A stretch of 64,000 nt of DNA from Pluralibacter gergoviae ATCC 33028 = NBRC 105706 (GCF_001598855.1 NZ_BCZS01000016.1:62001-126000), one strand, 5' to 3'; positions 41,969 through 56,882 are shown, numbered from the stretch's first letter. Numbers and translations: made by a program. Notes: generated by a model not told the origin, from the letters alone.

Positions 41969-44344
41969 ATGAAAACAGGCAGTGTGCCGCGCGGAATACC
42001 CCGTATTCTGCAGTGGCTTCTGGTCATACTGATGGCGATTATCGGTCTGGCCGTCGGCGGACTCGGATTCAAGCTGGCAAGCGTCGGCGGCAGCTGGTAC
42101 TTCGCCATCATGGGGATTGTGATGGTGATTGCTGCCATTATGATCGGACGCAGCCGCCGGAGCGGCATTGTGCTGTACGGAGCAGCCTTTATCGTTTCGA
42201 TTATCTGGGCCATCAGCGACGCCGGGCTTGATTTCTGGCCCCTGTTTTCGCGGCTCTTTACCTTCGGCGTTCTGGCGCTGCTCTCCGCCGTAGTCTGGCC
42301 TTATCTTGCTGCCGGCCAGCCGGGACGCAAAGGGCCTGCCTTTGGCGTCGCGGCGGTACTGGCCGTGCTGCTGCTGGTAAGCTTCGGCTGGATGTTTAAG
42401 CCGCAGACGCTGGTAAGCGCCAGCGAGCCGGTGCCGGTCAAGCCCGTGGCCCCCGGCAGCGAGCAGAAAAACTGGGAGCACTGGGGTAACACCACCCACG
42501 GCGACCGCTTCGCCGCCCTCGACCAGATTAATAAGCAGAACGTGAACCAGCTGCAGGTAGCCTGGACCGCCCACACCGGCGATATTCCGCAGAGCAACGG
42601 CTCCGGTGCGGAAGACCAGAACACTCCGCTGCAGGTTGGCGATACGCTGTTTGTCTGCACGCCGTACAGCAAGGTGCTGGCCCTCGATGTCGATACCGGC
42701 AAAGAGAAGTGGCGCTACGATCCGAAGGCCAGCGCCCCTAACTGGCAGCGCTGCCGCGGACTCGGCTACTTTGAGGACACCCAGGCCGCTGCCGCGCCTG
42801 CGCAGGATTCATCGCCCGCCGCCTGCCCTCGCCGCCTGTTCCTGCCGACTATCGACGCGCGCCTGATCGCCATTAACGCCGATACCGGTAAAACCTGCGA
42901 AGGCTTTGGCAATAACGGCGTTGTCGATCTCAGCGTCGGCATGGGCGAGATCAAGCCCGGCTATTATCAGCAGACCTCCACGCCGCTGGTGGCGGGGAAT
43001 GTCGTGGTGGTTGGCGGCCGCGTAGCGGACAACTTCTCAACCGGCGAACCGCCGGGCGTGGTGCGCGCCTTTGACGTCCACACCGGTAAACTGGCGTGGG
43101 CCTGGGATCCGGGCAATCCGCAGATGACCGGCGAGCCGCCGGCGGGACAAACCTACACCCGCGGCACCCCGAACGTCTGGTCGGCCATGTCCTATGACGC
43201 GAAGCTGAATCTCATCTATCTGCCAACCGGTAACGCGACGCCGGATTTCTGGGGCGGGGAACGCACGCCGCAGGACGATAAGTACAGTTCATCTATCGTC
43301 GCCGTGGATGCCGCGACCGGCCAGGTACGCTGGCACTTCCAGACAACGCACCACGATCTGTGGGACTTCGACCTGCCGTCGCAGCCGCTGCTGTACGATC
43401 TCCCTGACGGCAAAGGCGGCACCACGCCGGTGCTGGTGCAGACCTCCAAGCAGGGCATGATCTTTATGCTCAACCGCAAAACCGGCCAGCCGGTAGCGAA
43501 GGTCGAAGAACGCCCGGTTCCTGCGGGCAATGCCGAAGGCGAGCGCTACTCACCGACCCAGCCTTACTCCGTCGGTATGCCGATGATCGGTAACCAGACG
43601 CTGACCGAATCGGATATGTGGGGCGCCACGCCGGTGGACCTGCTGCTGTGCCGCATCCAGTTTAAAGAGATGCGTCATCAGGGCATCTTCACCCCGCCGG
43701 GTCTCGATCGCTCCCTGCAGTTCCCCGGCTCGCTGGGCGGTATGAACTGGGGCAGCGTCTCTGTCGATCCGAACAACAGCCTGATGTTCGTCAACGATAT
43801 GCGCCTCGGCCTCGCCAACTACATGGTGCCCCGCGCCCACGTGGCGAAAAATGCCAGCGGTATTGAGATGGGGATCGTGCCGATGGACGGCACGCCGTTC
43901 GGCGCCATGCGCGAGCGCTTCCTGTCGCCGCTGGGCATTCCGTGTCAGAAACCGCCGTTCGGCACCATGTCGGCAGTGGATCTGAAATCCGGGAAGCTGG
44001 TGTGGCAGGTACCGGTTGGTACGGTTGAAGATACCGGCCCGCTGGGGATCCGTATGCATATGCCAATCCCGATCGGTATGCCGACGCTGGGCGCGTCGCT
44101 GTCAACGCAGTCCGGTCTGCTGTTCTTCGCCGGCACCCAGGATTTCTACCTGCGCGCCTTCGATACGGCAAACGGTAAGGAGATCTGGAAGTCCCGCCTG
44201 CCGGTGGGCAGCCAGTCCGGCCCGATGACCTACGTGTCGCCGAAAACCGGCAAGCAGTACATCATCATCAACGCCGGGGGCGCCCGTCAGTCGCCGGATC
44301 GCGGCGATTACATTATCGCCTACGCGCTGCCGGATAAGCAGTAG
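41969..44344 (+). CDS. Membrane-bound PQQ-dependent dehydrogenase, glucose/quinate/shikimate type
   Basis: 791 residues. The first 150 hold about five membrane helices that anchor the enzyme in the inner membrane; the rest is an eight-bladed quinoprotein propeller in the periplasm, with repeats such as LALDVDTGKEKWRYDP and VVAYALPD-like ends. It oxidises a sugar or cyclic polyol and passes electrons to ubiquinone; PQQ must be made by the cell or supplied. Overall it resembles E. coli Gcd but with many differences, so it may be a second glucose dehydrogenase or a quinate/shikimate dehydrogenase. The latter would produce precursors of protocatechuate for the pca genes. It is a single-gene transcript with a terminator. 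Confidence 0.88.
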   Translation: MKTGSVPRGIPRILQWLLVILMAIIGLAVGGLGFKLASVGGSWYFAIMGIVMVIAAIMIGRSRRSGIVLYGAAFIVSIIWAISDAGLDFWPLFSRLFTFGVLALLSAVVWPYLAAGQPGRKGPAFGVAAVLAVLLLVSFGWMFKPQTLVSASEPVPVKPVAPGSEQKNWEHWGNTTHGDRFAALDQINKQNVNQLQVAWTAHTGDIPQSNGSGAEDQNTPLQVGDTLFVCTPYSKVLALDVDTGKEKWRYDPKASAPNWQRCRGLGYFEDTQAAAAPAQDSSPAACPRRLFLPTIDARLIAINADTGKTCEGFGNNGVVDLSVGMGEIKPGYYQQTSTPLVAGNVVVVGGRVADNFSTGEPPGVVRAFDVHTGKLAWAWDPGNPQMTGEPPAGQTYTRGTPNVWSAMSYDAKLNLIYLPTGNATPDFWGGERTPQDDKYSSSIVAVDAATGQVRWHFQTTHHDLWDFDLPSQPLLYDLPDGKGGTTPVLVQTSKQGMIFMLNRKTGQPVAKVEERPVPAGNAEGERYSPTQPYSVGMPMIGNQTLTESDMWGATPVDLLLCRIQFKEMRHQGIFTPPGLDRSLQFPGSLGGMNWGSVSVDPNNSLMFVNDMRLGLANYMVPRAHVAKNASGIEMGIVPMDGTPFGAMRERFLSPLGIPCQKPPFGTMSAVDLKSGKLVWQVPVGTVEDTGPLGIRMHMPIPIGMPTLGASLSTQSGLLFFAGTQDFYLRAFDTANGKEIWKSRLPVGSQSGPMTYVSPKTGKQYIIINAGGARQSPDRGDYIIAYALPDKQ

Positions 44345-44352
44345 ACATCAAC

Positions 44353-44374
44353 AAGGGGCCCGCGGGCCCCTTTC
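44353..44374. terminator. Terminator between the PQQ dehydrogenase and chemoreceptor genes
   Basis: A perfect 20-bp palindrome (AAGGGGCCCG and its complement) followed by TTCTT, nine bases past the dehydrogenase stop. The chemoreceptor gene converges on it from the other side. Confidence 0.8.
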
Positions 44375-44384
44375 TTATTTCTCG

Positions 44385-46061
44385 TTAAAACGTTTCCCAG
44401 CCGCCGTCCTGCGCCAGCACCGCTTTTGCGGGCGATGAAACAGGATCGGGCTGCGGCCGCGCCTGACGCTGCTGCAGGCGAAAAGCGCCCACGGCGCCGG
44501 TTAAGGCCGCGGCCTGCGCCTCAAGCGATGCCGCAGCGGCGGCGGCCTCTTCAACCAGCGAGGCGTTCTGCTGGGTGACGTTATCCATTTCGGTCACCGC
44601 CTGGCTCACCTGCACGATACCGCGGCTTTGCTCATCCGAGGCGGCGGCGATCTCCAGCATAATGGCGCTGACGCGTCCGACGGCGGCGACAATCTCGCTC
44701 ATGGTGCCCCCCGCCGCGCTGACCTCTTTTGACCCGCGCTCGATAAGGCCCACCGACTCGCCGATAAGCCCTTCAATCTCTTTGGCCGCCTGGGCGCTGC
44801 GGCTGGCAAGATTGCGCACTTCGCTGGCGACCACGGCAAAGCCGCGACCCTGCTCGCCGGCCCGCGCCGCTTCAACCGCGGCGTTAAGGGCCAGGATATT
44901 GGTCTGGAACGCGATGCTGTTGATCACTGCGGTGATTTCAGAAATTTTTCGCGAACTGTCGCTGATGTTGCCCATGGTGGCGACTACGCCCGCGACCATG
45001 TCACCGCCGTGCGTTGCCTTGCCGGAGGCATCTTTCGCCAGGGCGCTGGCGCGGTGCGCATTATCGGCGTTCTGCTTCACGGTTGCGGTCAGCTGCTCCA
45101 TGCTCGCCGCGGTCTCTTCAATCGCGGCGGCCTGCTGTTCGGTGCGGGAAGAGAGATCGCTGTTGCCGGCGGAGATCTCGCCGGTACCGCGAAAAATTTC
45201 ATCCGCCCCCTGGCGCACCGCTTCGACGGTCGCCGCCAGCGCGCCCTGCATATTCTGCAGCCCGCGGCTGAGCCTGCCGATTTCGCTGCGTCCGGTGGGC
45301 TCTTCGGCCAGGGTCAGGTTGCCGTCGCCAATCTGTTCGATGCGGGCCAGCGCGCGCCGCAGCGGCGCGATCACCACCGTGCGCAGTGCAAAGAACGTCA
45401 GGAGGCTCATGGCTGCCGCCATCACAAAGGCGGCAACCATAATGCCGATACCGAACTGGGTGCGCCGGTGCCCGCTGTTGGTCAGCTCACGGGCGCGATC
45501 GCTGCGGCTCTCAACCACTTTGTTCAGCTCGGCGGTATAGGCGTCATCCAGCTGGCGGGCGTGCTCATTTTCGTGGTTAATGATCGCCTCAAACATGCCG
45601 TTTTTAGCATATTTCATCATCGGCTTCAGGCCGTCGATGTAGGCCTGAAAGCGGGCCGTTATCTGCGCATCCAGCGCCTCATCCGCCGGGGTTTTTACCG
45701 CCCGCCCGATATAGCGCTGAAAGCCCTGGCGGGCAAGATTTATCTGCTGCTCAGCGTCGGCGATATTGCGCTTCATATCGTCCATTTCGGCAATGCGGCT
45801 GGCGGCGCCGGCGTGGATCATGTTGATACGGGCGGAGCGCAGAAGGTTCGCGCTGTCCGATAGCCCGGACTGAACCGCGAGCTCTTCCGTCATGCTGCGC
45901 TGGCCGGTATCCGCCTGCAGCAGAAAGTAGCTCGCCAGTCCGGCGCTGAGCGCAAACAGTAGCAGAATACCGCCGAGAATAGCGGAGAACAGCGGCACCA
46001 GGCGAATGTGGTGCAGAAAAAACAGGCTTTGCGGATGTGGCTTTGTGGCTCTGATATCCAT
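44385..46061 (-). CDS. Methyl-accepting chemotaxis protein (Tsr/Tar type)
   Basis: 558 residues. Order: TM1 (about 20-46), periplasmic four-helix ligand domain (about 50-200), TM2 (about 202-225), HAMP (about 226-280), then the long signalling coiled coil. The hairpin tip [20 protein letters not shown] is conserved. The C-terminus GWETF fits the CheR/CheB-docking pentapeptide (NWETF) of Tsr and Tar, so it is a high-abundance-type receptor. The ligand cannot be predicted. GGAGAG precedes the ATG at 46061. A possible flagellar sigma-28 promoter lies about 50 bases upstream. Confidence 0.93.
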   Translation of the reverse strand: MDIRATKPHPQSLFFLHHIRLVPLFSAILGGILLLFALSAGLASYFLLQADTGQRSMTEELAVQSGLSDSANLLRSARINMIHAGAASRIAEMDDMKRNIADAEQQINLARQGFQRYIGRAVKTPADEALDAQITARFQAYIDGLKPMMKYAKNGMFEAIINHENEHARQLDDAYTAELNKVVESRSDRARELTNSGHRRTQFGIGIMVAAFVMAAAMSLLTFFALRTVVIAPLRRALARIEQIGDGNLTLAEEPTGRSEIGRLSRGLQNMQGALAATVEAVRQGADEIFRGTGEISAGNSDLSSRTEQQAAAIEETAASMEQLTATVKQNADNAHRASALAKDASGKATHGGDMVAGVVATMGNISDSSRKISEITAVINSIAFQTNILALNAAVEAARAGEQGRGFAVVASEVRNLASRSAQAAKEIEGLIGESVGLIERGSKEVSAAGGTMSEIVAAVGRVSAIMLEIAAASDEQSRGIVQVSQAVTEMDNVTQQNASLVEEAAAAAASLEAQAAALTGAVGAFRLQQRQARPQPDPVSSPAKAVLAQDGGWETF

Positions 46062-46110
46062 AACGATCGACTCTCCGGGTAAGAGGCGTAGTGAGACGCC
46101 CATAAGAGAG

Positions 46111-46137
46111 TCATCGGCAGGCGCTGCGGATTGCTTA
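46111..46137 (-). promoter_or_regulatory. Possible sigma-28 (FliA) promoter of the chemoreceptor gene
   Basis: On the minus strand GCCGATGA (46118-46111) is preceded by exactly 11 bases and TAAGCAAT (46137-46130). The consensus is TAAAGTTT-N11-GCCGATAA, so the -10 part matches seven of eight bases and the -35 part is weak. Chemoreceptor genes are usually read from such promoters. Confidence 0.45.
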
Positions 46138-46211
46138 CGCTTAAAAGCGCAACATCGGTCACATTTCAGAGAGAAAACCGAAGGGCCGGCGACAGCGCGC
46201 CGGCCGGGGAA

Positions 46212-47634
<1,423 letters not shown>

Positions 47635-47647
47635 GGGCAGGCTCCGA

Positions 47648-47671
47648 TATAGTATAGGGGGGTATACTATA
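47648..47671. promoter_or_regulatory. FrmR operator
   Basis: TATAGTATA and TATACTATA, perfect nine-base arms around GGGGGG. This is the class of site bound by FrmR and RcnR tetramers. It lies 14 bases before the frmR start, so binding would block the promoter. Confidence 0.88.
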
Positions 47672-47846
47672 GCAATCTTATGCAGAACAAAAGCCCCGGA
47701 CCGGACCGAACGGAAATGGGCTTGTATTTGTCAGACGATAAGCCGGTTCCGGCCCGGAGAGTATTTGCCTGACAGATTCAGGCATGAAGAGAAGAGTGCC
47801 GCGGCGGGCCGTCTTTGCAGAGGGCTATTTCAGCGCATGTGCAAAG

Positions 47847-48164
47847 CTATATTTCAAACGCGATGCCGGCGCCAATAATAATTAATACCAGCGCGGCAAT
47901 CGCCACGTAGACGGCATCCCGCTCACGGGCGAAGATCAGCAGCATCACCAGGACGCGCAGAACCGGTAAAAGGATCAGCACGGCAACGCCCGCCCTCACG
48001 AGATCGTACCCTTTTACTGTAAAATGGAATATTACCGGCGCAGAACCAGCCGTATTTAATATCATACCCATCGCAATAAGCGCGCACGCAACGAGCGTTC
48101 CGTACCACAGCAGACCCGCGATGATTTGATTGCGCCTGGCGGCGTTCTCTGTCTGAATTTTCAA
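47847..48164 (-). CDS. DUF1634 membrane protein
   Basis: 105 residues with three membrane segments (about 15-36, 56-78 and 85-104), typical of DUF1634 proteins. Genes of this family usually follow a TauE/SafE-type exporter, as here, where its ATG overlaps the exporter stop by four bases. It is probably an accessory subunit of that transporter. Function not known. Confidence 0.85.
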   Translation of the reverse strand: MKIQTENAARRNQIIAGLLWYGTLVACALIAMGMILNTAGSAPVIFHFTVKGYDLVRAGVAVLILLPVLRVLVMLLIFARERDAVYVAIAALVLIIIGAGIAFEI

Positions 48165-49015
48165 AGGCTCGCTCCGGGTAAATGAATATCAAGGGCGCTG
48201 AAAAGCATTTGCCCTGCCAGCAGCAGCAAAATAATCACAAAAAATAGGCGCAATTTATCGGCTGGCAGCCACATCAACAGCCGGGCGCCGATAAGCGCCC
48301 CGAGAACGGAGCCAAGCGCGACCGGCCCGGCGACGCCGACATCAATATCACCGCGCACAAAATAGGCCGCCGCGCTTGCGGCTGCCGTTACGCCGATCAT
48401 GAAATTAGACGTGGCGGTGGAAACTTTAATCGGCAGGCGTAAGGCGGAATCCATCGCCGGTATTTTCAGTACGCCGGAGCCGATGCCCAATAGCGCGGAA
48501 ATGAGTCCGGCGCCGTACATTAAAAACATGCCAAGCGGAACGTGCCCGACCTGATAGGCAATCGCTTTCCCGGAATGGCGATCGGTAAAGCTGGAATGCA
48601 GGCGCAGGGTCGTCGCCAGACTTCTGTCATGCGGGGCATCTGCCGCAGCGACCTCGCGGCGGCGGGCGAGCATTTGCTGAGCCGAAACGGCGAGAATAAG
48701 AGCAAACAGGCCATACAGAGCCGACGTTGAAACCGTGCCAATCAGAAAAACGCCGGTTAGCGCCCCCAGCGTCGTGGCCGTTTCAAGGACAATAGCGAGG
48801 CGAATATTGGCCAGCCCGCCGCGTAAAAATGGCGCAGCGCTTGCGCAGGAGCAGGCGATAACCGATACGAGGCTCGCCCCGATTGCTGCATGAATATTGA
48901 AGCCGAACAGTAATGTCAAAATCGGCACAATGAAAATGCCGCTCGCCATACCCAGTACGCCGCCGAGCGCGCTTGCGGCAAATGCTGCGATGAACAACCA
49001 GTATATTTCCGTCAC
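48161..49015 (-). CDS. TauE/SafE-family membrane transporter
   Basis: 284 residues with about seven or eight membrane helices. The paired family motifs are ALGGVLGMASGIFIVPILTLL (about 16-36) and ISALLGIGSGVLKIPAM (about 177-193). Members move sulfite, sulfoacetate or related anions. A hydrophilic loop near residues 118-148 is longer than usual. It heads a two-gene unit with DUF1634. The true substrate is unknown; no sulfonate genes are beside it. Confidence 0.88.
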   Translation of the reverse strand: MTEIYWLFIAAFAASALGGVLGMASGIFIVPILTLLFGFNIHAAIGASLVSVIACSCASAAPFLRGGLANIRLAIVLETATTLGALTGVFLIGTVSTSALYGLFALILAVSAQQMLARRREVAAADAPHDRSLATTLRLHSSFTDRHSGKAIAYQVGHVPLGMFLMYGAGLISALLGIGSGVLKIPAMDSALRLPIKVSTATSNFMIGVTAAASAAAYFVRGDIDVGVAGPVALGSVLGALIGARLLMWLPADKLRLFFVIILLLLAGQMLFSALDIHLPGASL

Positions 49016-49106
49016 TGAGCCTTCTGTAACCTCATTTCACGATCGGATGCAAATGTTATGGATAATCCGGGAGCGGCGCCACGGCGACTCCCGATACTGA
49101 GACAAA

Positions 49107-49745
49107 TCAGGACTGAAGTGAAGCAAGCCGTGCGGCAAAGCCGACGAATACCAGACCTATCAGGCTGTTGCCAAGCTTAACCAGATTTTTGCGGCTGCCG
49201 ACAAAGCGGGTGACCAGCGAGCCGGAGACGATCAGGAAGCTGAGGTAGATAAAGCTGACGAGCTCAAGCGTCACCGCGAGGATCAGAAATGCCAGCCCCG
49301 GCGTGGCGGACTTCACGTCGATGAACTGCACGAAGAAAGAGACGTAAAACAGAATCGCCTTCGGGTTGGTCAGGCTCAGCGTCAGGGCGCGCCTGAGAAT
49401 TTTACTGCCCTGCTCCGCGCCGTGGGCGTGCTGGCCGCCCTGCTGTCTGATGACCGACCAGAGCATTTTCACGCCCAGATAGAACAGATACATTGCGCCG
49501 AGATAGCGGACGAGGTTAAACAGCACCGGCGTGGTCTTAATCAGCGTGGCGACACCGGCGTAGGAGAGAAACATCAGCACCGCATCGCCGACGAAAACAC
49601 CAAACGCCGCCAGGTAGCCCATGCGGATGCCGTGCGCCGCGCCGGTTTTCAGTACAAAGAAGGTATTCGGTCCGGGAACCAGAATGATAAAGATGGCCCC
49701 TAACAGATAGGTCCAGTAGTTCAGCACGCCAACATCAGCAAACAC
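49107..49745 (-). CDS. leuE: LeuE, leucine exporter (LysE/RhtB family)
   Basis: 212 residues, E. coli LeuE (YeaS) length and closely similar, with six membrane segments. The family opening [13 protein letters not shown] (about 23-35) and the [19 protein letters not shown] segment (about 129-147) are intact, and the end [13 protein letters not shown] is almost the same as E. coli. It exports leucine and some other hydrophobic amino acids. It stands alone between a TauE gene and the pntAB terminator. In E. coli it is in a different chromosomal place. Confidence 0.93.
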   Translation of the reverse strand: MFADVGVLNYWTYLLGAIFIILVPGPNTFFVLKTGAAHGIRMGYLAAFGVFVGDAVLMFLSYAGVATLIKTTPVLFNLVRYLGAMYLFYLGVKMLWSVIRQQGGQHAHGAEQGSKILRRALTLSLTNPKAILFYVSFFVQFIDVKSATPGLAFLILAVTLELVSFIYLSFLIVSGSLVTRFVGSRKNLVKLGNSLIGLVFVGFAARLASLQS

Positions 49746-49790
49746 CCGTCGTCCCTCACAGACAGAAGAAAATGTGTGACGATCATAACA

Positions 49791-49832
49791 AAAAAAGCCG
49801 CCCCGCTTTAAGCGAAGACGGCTTTATTTTTT
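49791..49832. terminator. Terminator after pntAB
   Basis: AAAAAAGCCG and CGGCTTTATTTTTT arms around a loop that itself pairs (CGCTTTAAGCG). On the minus strand it follows the pntB stop by eight bases and ends in a T run; the other strand is also T rich. Confidence 0.85.
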
Positions 49833-49840
49833 GCTGTTAT

Positions 49841-53281
<3,441 letters not shown>

Positions 53282-54232
53282 ATGAAGCTTAAGTACACTC
53301 TCCTGGCGTCGGCTCTCCTCTCTGTAGCGGCATTCAACGCCAGCGCAGCGACCGAGCTAACGCCGGAGCAGGCGGCAGCCCTCAAGCCATATGACCGCGT
53401 TTATATCACCGGCCGTTTCAATGCTATTAGTGATGCCGTGTCGGCAATGTCCCGCCGTGCGGATAAAGACGGCGCGGCGTCTTTTTTTGTGGTGGATACC
53501 TCAGACGTTGGCAACAGCGGTAACTGGCGCGTCACGGCCGATCTCTACAAAGCCGACGCGCCGAAGGCCGCGGCCCCCCAGAATCGCGTGATTGAAGGCG
53601 TCATGGAGCTGCCGAAAGAGCAGGCAGTGACGCTTGAGCCGTTCGATACCGTTACGGTACAGGGCTTCTACCCTAACCAGCCGGCGGTCAATACCGCTAT
53701 CGCCAAGGCGGCGAAGGCGAAAGGCGCGGCCTCTTTCTTTATCGTGCGCCAGATTGACGCCAACAACGGCGGCAACCAGCGCATCACCGCGTTTATCTAT
53801 AAAGCGGACGCTAAAAAACGCCTGGTGCAGAGCCCGGACGCCATCCCCGCCGACTCGCAGGCGGGCCGCGTAGCGCTGGCGAAAGGCGGCGAGGCGGCGA
53901 AGAAAGTGGAGATCCCGGGCGTCGCGTCTGCGGCAACCGTGGGCTCCAGCACCGGCGTCGGCCGCTTCTTTGAGACGCAGTCCTCTAAAGGCGGGCGTTA
54001 CAGTGTCACGCTTCCGGACGGCACCAAAGTGGAAGAGCTGAACAAAGCCGCCGCCGCGCAGATGATCCCGTTTGATAGCGTCAAGTTTACCGGCAACTAC
54101 GGCAACATGACCGAAATCTCCTATCAGGTTGCCAAGCGCGCAGCGAAAAAAGGCGCCAAGTACTACCACATTACCCGCCAGTGGCAGGAAAACGGCGGCA
54201 ACATCACCATCAGCGCCGATCTCTACAAATAA
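53282..54232 (+). CDS. ydgH: YdgH, periplasmic protein with three YhcN-type domains
   Basis: 316 residues. A signal peptide is cut after about residue 22 (NASA). Three copies of the YdgH/BhsA/McbA-like (DUF1471) domain follow (about 35-90, 108-167 and 250-316), each with a KGAASFF or KGAKYYH strand and an N-GGN turn before a final I-A-I/LYK strand. Such proteins appear in stress and biofilm responses and have been tied to outer-membrane biogenesis. AAGGATAA precedes the ATG. A terminator follows. Confidence 0.96.
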   Translation: MKLKYTLLASALLSVAAFNASAATELTPEQAAALKPYDRVYITGRFNAISDAVSAMSRRADKDGAASFFVVDTSDVGNSGNWRVTADLYKADAPKAAAPQNRVIEGVMELPKEQAVTLEPFDTVTVQGFYPNQPAVNTAIAKAAKAKGAASFFIVRQIDANNGGNQRITAFIYKADAKKRLVQSPDAIPADSQAGRVALAKGGEAAKKVEIPGVASAATVGSSTGVGRFFETQSSKGGRYSVTLPDGTKVEELNKAAAAQMIPFDSVKFTGNYGNMTEISYQVAKRAAKKGAKYYHITRQWQENGGNITISADLYK

Positions 54233-54248
54233 GCTATACTGACTCAGC

Positions 54249-54273
54249 AAGGCAGCCACGGCTGCCTTTTTTT
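54249..54273 (+). terminator. Terminator after ydgH
   Basis: AAGGCAGC and GCTGCCTT arms with a CACG loop, followed by a T run, 16 bases past the stop. Confidence 0.92.
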
Positions 54274-54407
54274 ATTTTTTTATCACTTCCCGCATTGCAT
54301 GCCAGCCACACTCTCCGTAGAATCCCGCGCCTTAGTGCAATCGTTCATTTTTATGCGGTTTAGCCAAATAAATATTCTTGTTTCGTTCCGCTTACAACAG
54401 GATAACA

Positions 54408-55790
54408 ATGGAAAAGAGACTCGGCCTTAGCGCTTTGACTGCGCTGGTTCTTAGTTCAATGCTCGGCGCGGGCGTGTTCAGCCTGCCGCAAAATATGGCC
54501 GCCGTCGCCAGCCCCTCGGCGCTGCTGATCGGCTGGGCCATCACCGGGGTCGGCATTCTGTTTCTGGCCTGCGCCATGCTGCTGCTGACCCGCATTCGTC
54601 CGGAGCTGGACGGCGGGATCTTTTCTTACGCCCGCGAGGGCTTTGGCGAGCTGGTGGGCTTCTGTTCGGCGTGGGGCTACTGGCTGTGCGCGGTGATCGC
54701 CAACGTCTCTTACCTGGTTATCGTCTTTTCTGCCCTGAGCTTCTTTACCGATACGCCCGCCCTGCGCCTGTTTGGCAACGGCAATACCTGGCAGGCGATT
54801 GTCGGCGCCTCGGTGCTGCTGTGGGTGGTGCATTTCCTGGTGCTGCGCGGCGTACAGACGGCGGCGAGCATCAACCTGGTGGCGACGCTTGCCAAGCTGC
54901 TGCCGCTGGGGGCGTTTATCGTGCTGGCGGCGATGGCCTTTCGCAGCGACGTGTTTCGCCTTGATTTCAGCGGCGCCGCCCTCGGCGTGCCGGTGTGGGA
55001 GCAGGTTAAGAACACCATGCTTATTACGCTGTGGGTGTTTATCGGCGTTGAAGGCGCGGTGGTGGTCTCCGCCCGCGCCCGCCACAAGAAGGACGTTGGC
55101 CGCGCCACGCTGCTGGCGGTGCTGGCCGCACTCGGCGTCTATCTTCTGGTGACGCTGCTGTCGCTGGGGGTCGTGGCCCGCCCGGAGCTGGCGACGATGC
55201 GCAATCCGTCGATGGCGGGCCTGATGGTTGAAATGATGGGCCCGTGGGGCGAGGTGATTATCGCCGCCGGACTGATTGTCTCCGTCTGCGGCGCTTACCT
55301 GAGCTGGACCATTATGGCAGCGGAAGTGCCGTGGCTGGCGGCCACCCATAAGGCGTTCCCGCGCATTTTTGCCCGTCAGAATGCCAACGGCGCGCCCTCC
55401 TCTTCCCTGTGGCTGACCAATATCAGCGTTCAGGTCTGTCTGGTGCTTATCTGGCTCACCGGCTCAGATTACGGTACGCTGCTGACCATTGCCTCAGAGA
55501 TGATCCTCGTCCCCTATCTGCTGGTGGGCGCTTTTCTGCTGAAGACCGCAAAATCGCCGCTGCACAAATTTGTTGGTGTCGGCGCGTGCGCATATGGCCT
55601 GTGGCTGCTCTACGCCTCGGGTCCGATGCATTTGCTGCTCTCGGTGGTGCTGTACGCTCCCGGTCTGCTGGTGTTTCTGTACGCCCGCAGCACTCATCAG
55701 CACGAGCAGAAGCTCGCCCGGCGGGAGGTGGTGCTGATTGGCTTTTTACTGATTGCCGCCGTGCCGGCAACGTGGATGTTAGTGGGGTAA
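54408..55790 (+). CDS. ydgI: YdgI (ArcD-like), basic amino-acid antiporter
   Basis: 460 residues, E. coli YdgI length. It is an APC-superfamily transporter with about 12 membrane helices; the first carries SSMLGAGVFSLP (about 16-27), the substrate-binding loop of the family. Relatives exchange arginine for ornithine. No arginine deiminase genes are nearby, so the link is by family only. I chose the ATG at 54408 because AGGA lies close upstream and it matches the family start. Confidence 0.93.
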   Translation: MEKRLGLSALTALVLSSMLGAGVFSLPQNMAAVASPSALLIGWAITGVGILFLACAMLLLTRIRPELDGGIFSYAREGFGELVGFCSAWGYWLCAVIANVSYLVIVFSALSFFTDTPALRLFGNGNTWQAIVGASVLLWVVHFLVLRGVQTAASINLVATLAKLLPLGAFIVLAAMAFRSDVFRLDFSGAALGVPVWEQVKNTMLITLWVFIGVEGAVVVSARARHKKDVGRATLLAVLAALGVYLLVTLLSLGVVARPELATMRNPSMAGLMVEMMGPWGEVIIAAGLIVSVCGAYLSWTIMAAEVPWLAATHKAFPRIFARQNANGAPSSSLWLTNISVQVCLVLIWLTGSDYGTLLTIASEMILVPYLLVGAFLLKTAKSPLHKFVGVGACAYGLWLLYASGPMHLLLSVVLYAPGLLVFLYARSTHQHEQKLARREVVLIGFLLIAAVPATWMLVG

Positions 55791-55827
55791 CGGCCCGTTC
55801 CCCACGGCGAAATAAAAGGAGCGTAAC

Positions 55828-56550
55828 GTGGGGAAAAATCAGCAGCGTCCCATTCTTATTACCGGCGCAGGCCGCCGCATCGGCCTCGCCCTCGCCCGGC
55901 ATTTCCTGAACCAGCAGCAGCCCGTCATCGTCAGCTACCGCACCCGCTATGCGTCGGTTGACGAACTGGAAGCAGCAGGCGCAACCTGCATTGCCGCTGA
56001 TTTCTCAACGCCTGCGGGCGTGGAGGCCTTTGCTGAACAGGTCAAAGCGCGCGCCAGCGGCCTGCGGGCGGTGCTGCACAACGCCAGCGCCTGGGTCCCG
56101 GAAAAACCCGGCGCGGTACTGGCGGAGGTGATGCAGCAGATGATGCAGATCCACGTCACCGCGCCCTACCTGCTCAATCACGCCCTTGAGCCGCTGCTGC
56201 GCGGCCACGGCCACGCCGCCGCCGATATTATTCACTTTACCGACTACGTGGTGGAGTGCGGGAGCGACAAGCATATCGCCTATGCCGCCAGCAAGGCGGC
56301 GCTGGACAATATGACCCGCTCATTCGCCCGTAAACTGGCCCCGGAAGTGAAGGTCAACGCCATCGCCCCGGCGCTGATTATGTTTAACGAGGGCGACGAT
56401 GCGGAGTACCGCCAGAAGGCGCTCAACAAGTCGCTGATGAAAATCGCCCCTGGCGAACGGGAGATAATCGAGGCCGTGGAGTACCTGCTCGGCAGCCGCT
56501 ACGTCACCGGGCGTAGTCTGGGCGTCGACGGCGGCAGGCCGCTGCGCTAG
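55828..56550 (+). CDS. folM: FolM, dihydromonapterin/dihydrofolate reductase
   Basis: 240-residue SDR. It reduces dihydromonapterin to tetrahydromonapterin, with weaker activity on dihydrofolate. The NADP loop is TGAGRRIGLALA (about 12-23), the arginine-rich pteridine-reductase type; the active site has YAASKAALDN (about 152-161). The start is GTG at 55828 after AAAGGAG. Gene order with ydgI and ydgC is as in E. coli. It overlaps the convergent ydgC end by four bases. Confidence 0.95.
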   Translation: MGKNQQRPILITGAGRRIGLALARHFLNQQQPVIVSYRTRYASVDELEAAGATCIAADFSTPAGVEAFAEQVKARASGLRAVLHNASAWVPEKPGAVLAEVMQQMMQIHVTAPYLLNHALEPLLRGHGHAAADIIHFTDYVVECGSDKHIAYAASKAALDNMTRSFARKLAPEVKVNAIAPALIMFNEGDDAEYRQKALNKSLMKIAPGEREIIEAVEYLLGSRYVTGRSLGVDGGRPLR

Positions 56551-56882
56551 TGGAAGCGGCCCCAGAGCAAAATCAGCAGCCAGGCGCTGAGGCCCCAGCA
56601 GGCCACCGCCCCGCCCAGCGCCAGGGGCAGCCGCAGGAAGCCGGTGAAGTACCAGAGCGACAGCAGGTAGAGAAAATAGGGAATAATCGACCACATGCCG
56701 AAGACGATAGTGGTGCGCAGCGCCTCGGTGCCGCGTTCGCTGGCCACGATATAGTGGGCAATCAGGGCAAAAGTCGGGAAAAGCGGGATCAGTCCGGCAA
56801 TATAGTAATTTCTGGTCTTCGCCAGAATACCAATCAGTACCACCACCAGCGCGCCGAGGGCGGCCTTAATCAATAACGCCAT
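56547..56882 (-). CDS. ydgC: YdgC, inner-membrane protein of the GlpM family
   Basis: 111 residues with four hydrophobic segments and few charges, similar to E. coli YdgC throughout. The function is unknown. It lies between folM, which converges on it, and rstA, which diverges from it, as in E. coli. Confidence 0.93.
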   Translation of the reverse strand: MALLIKAALGALVVVLIGILAKTRNYYIAGLIPLFPTFALIAHYIVASERGTEALRTTIVFGMWSIIPYFLYLLSLWYFTGFLRLPLALGGAVACWGLSAWLLILLWGRFH

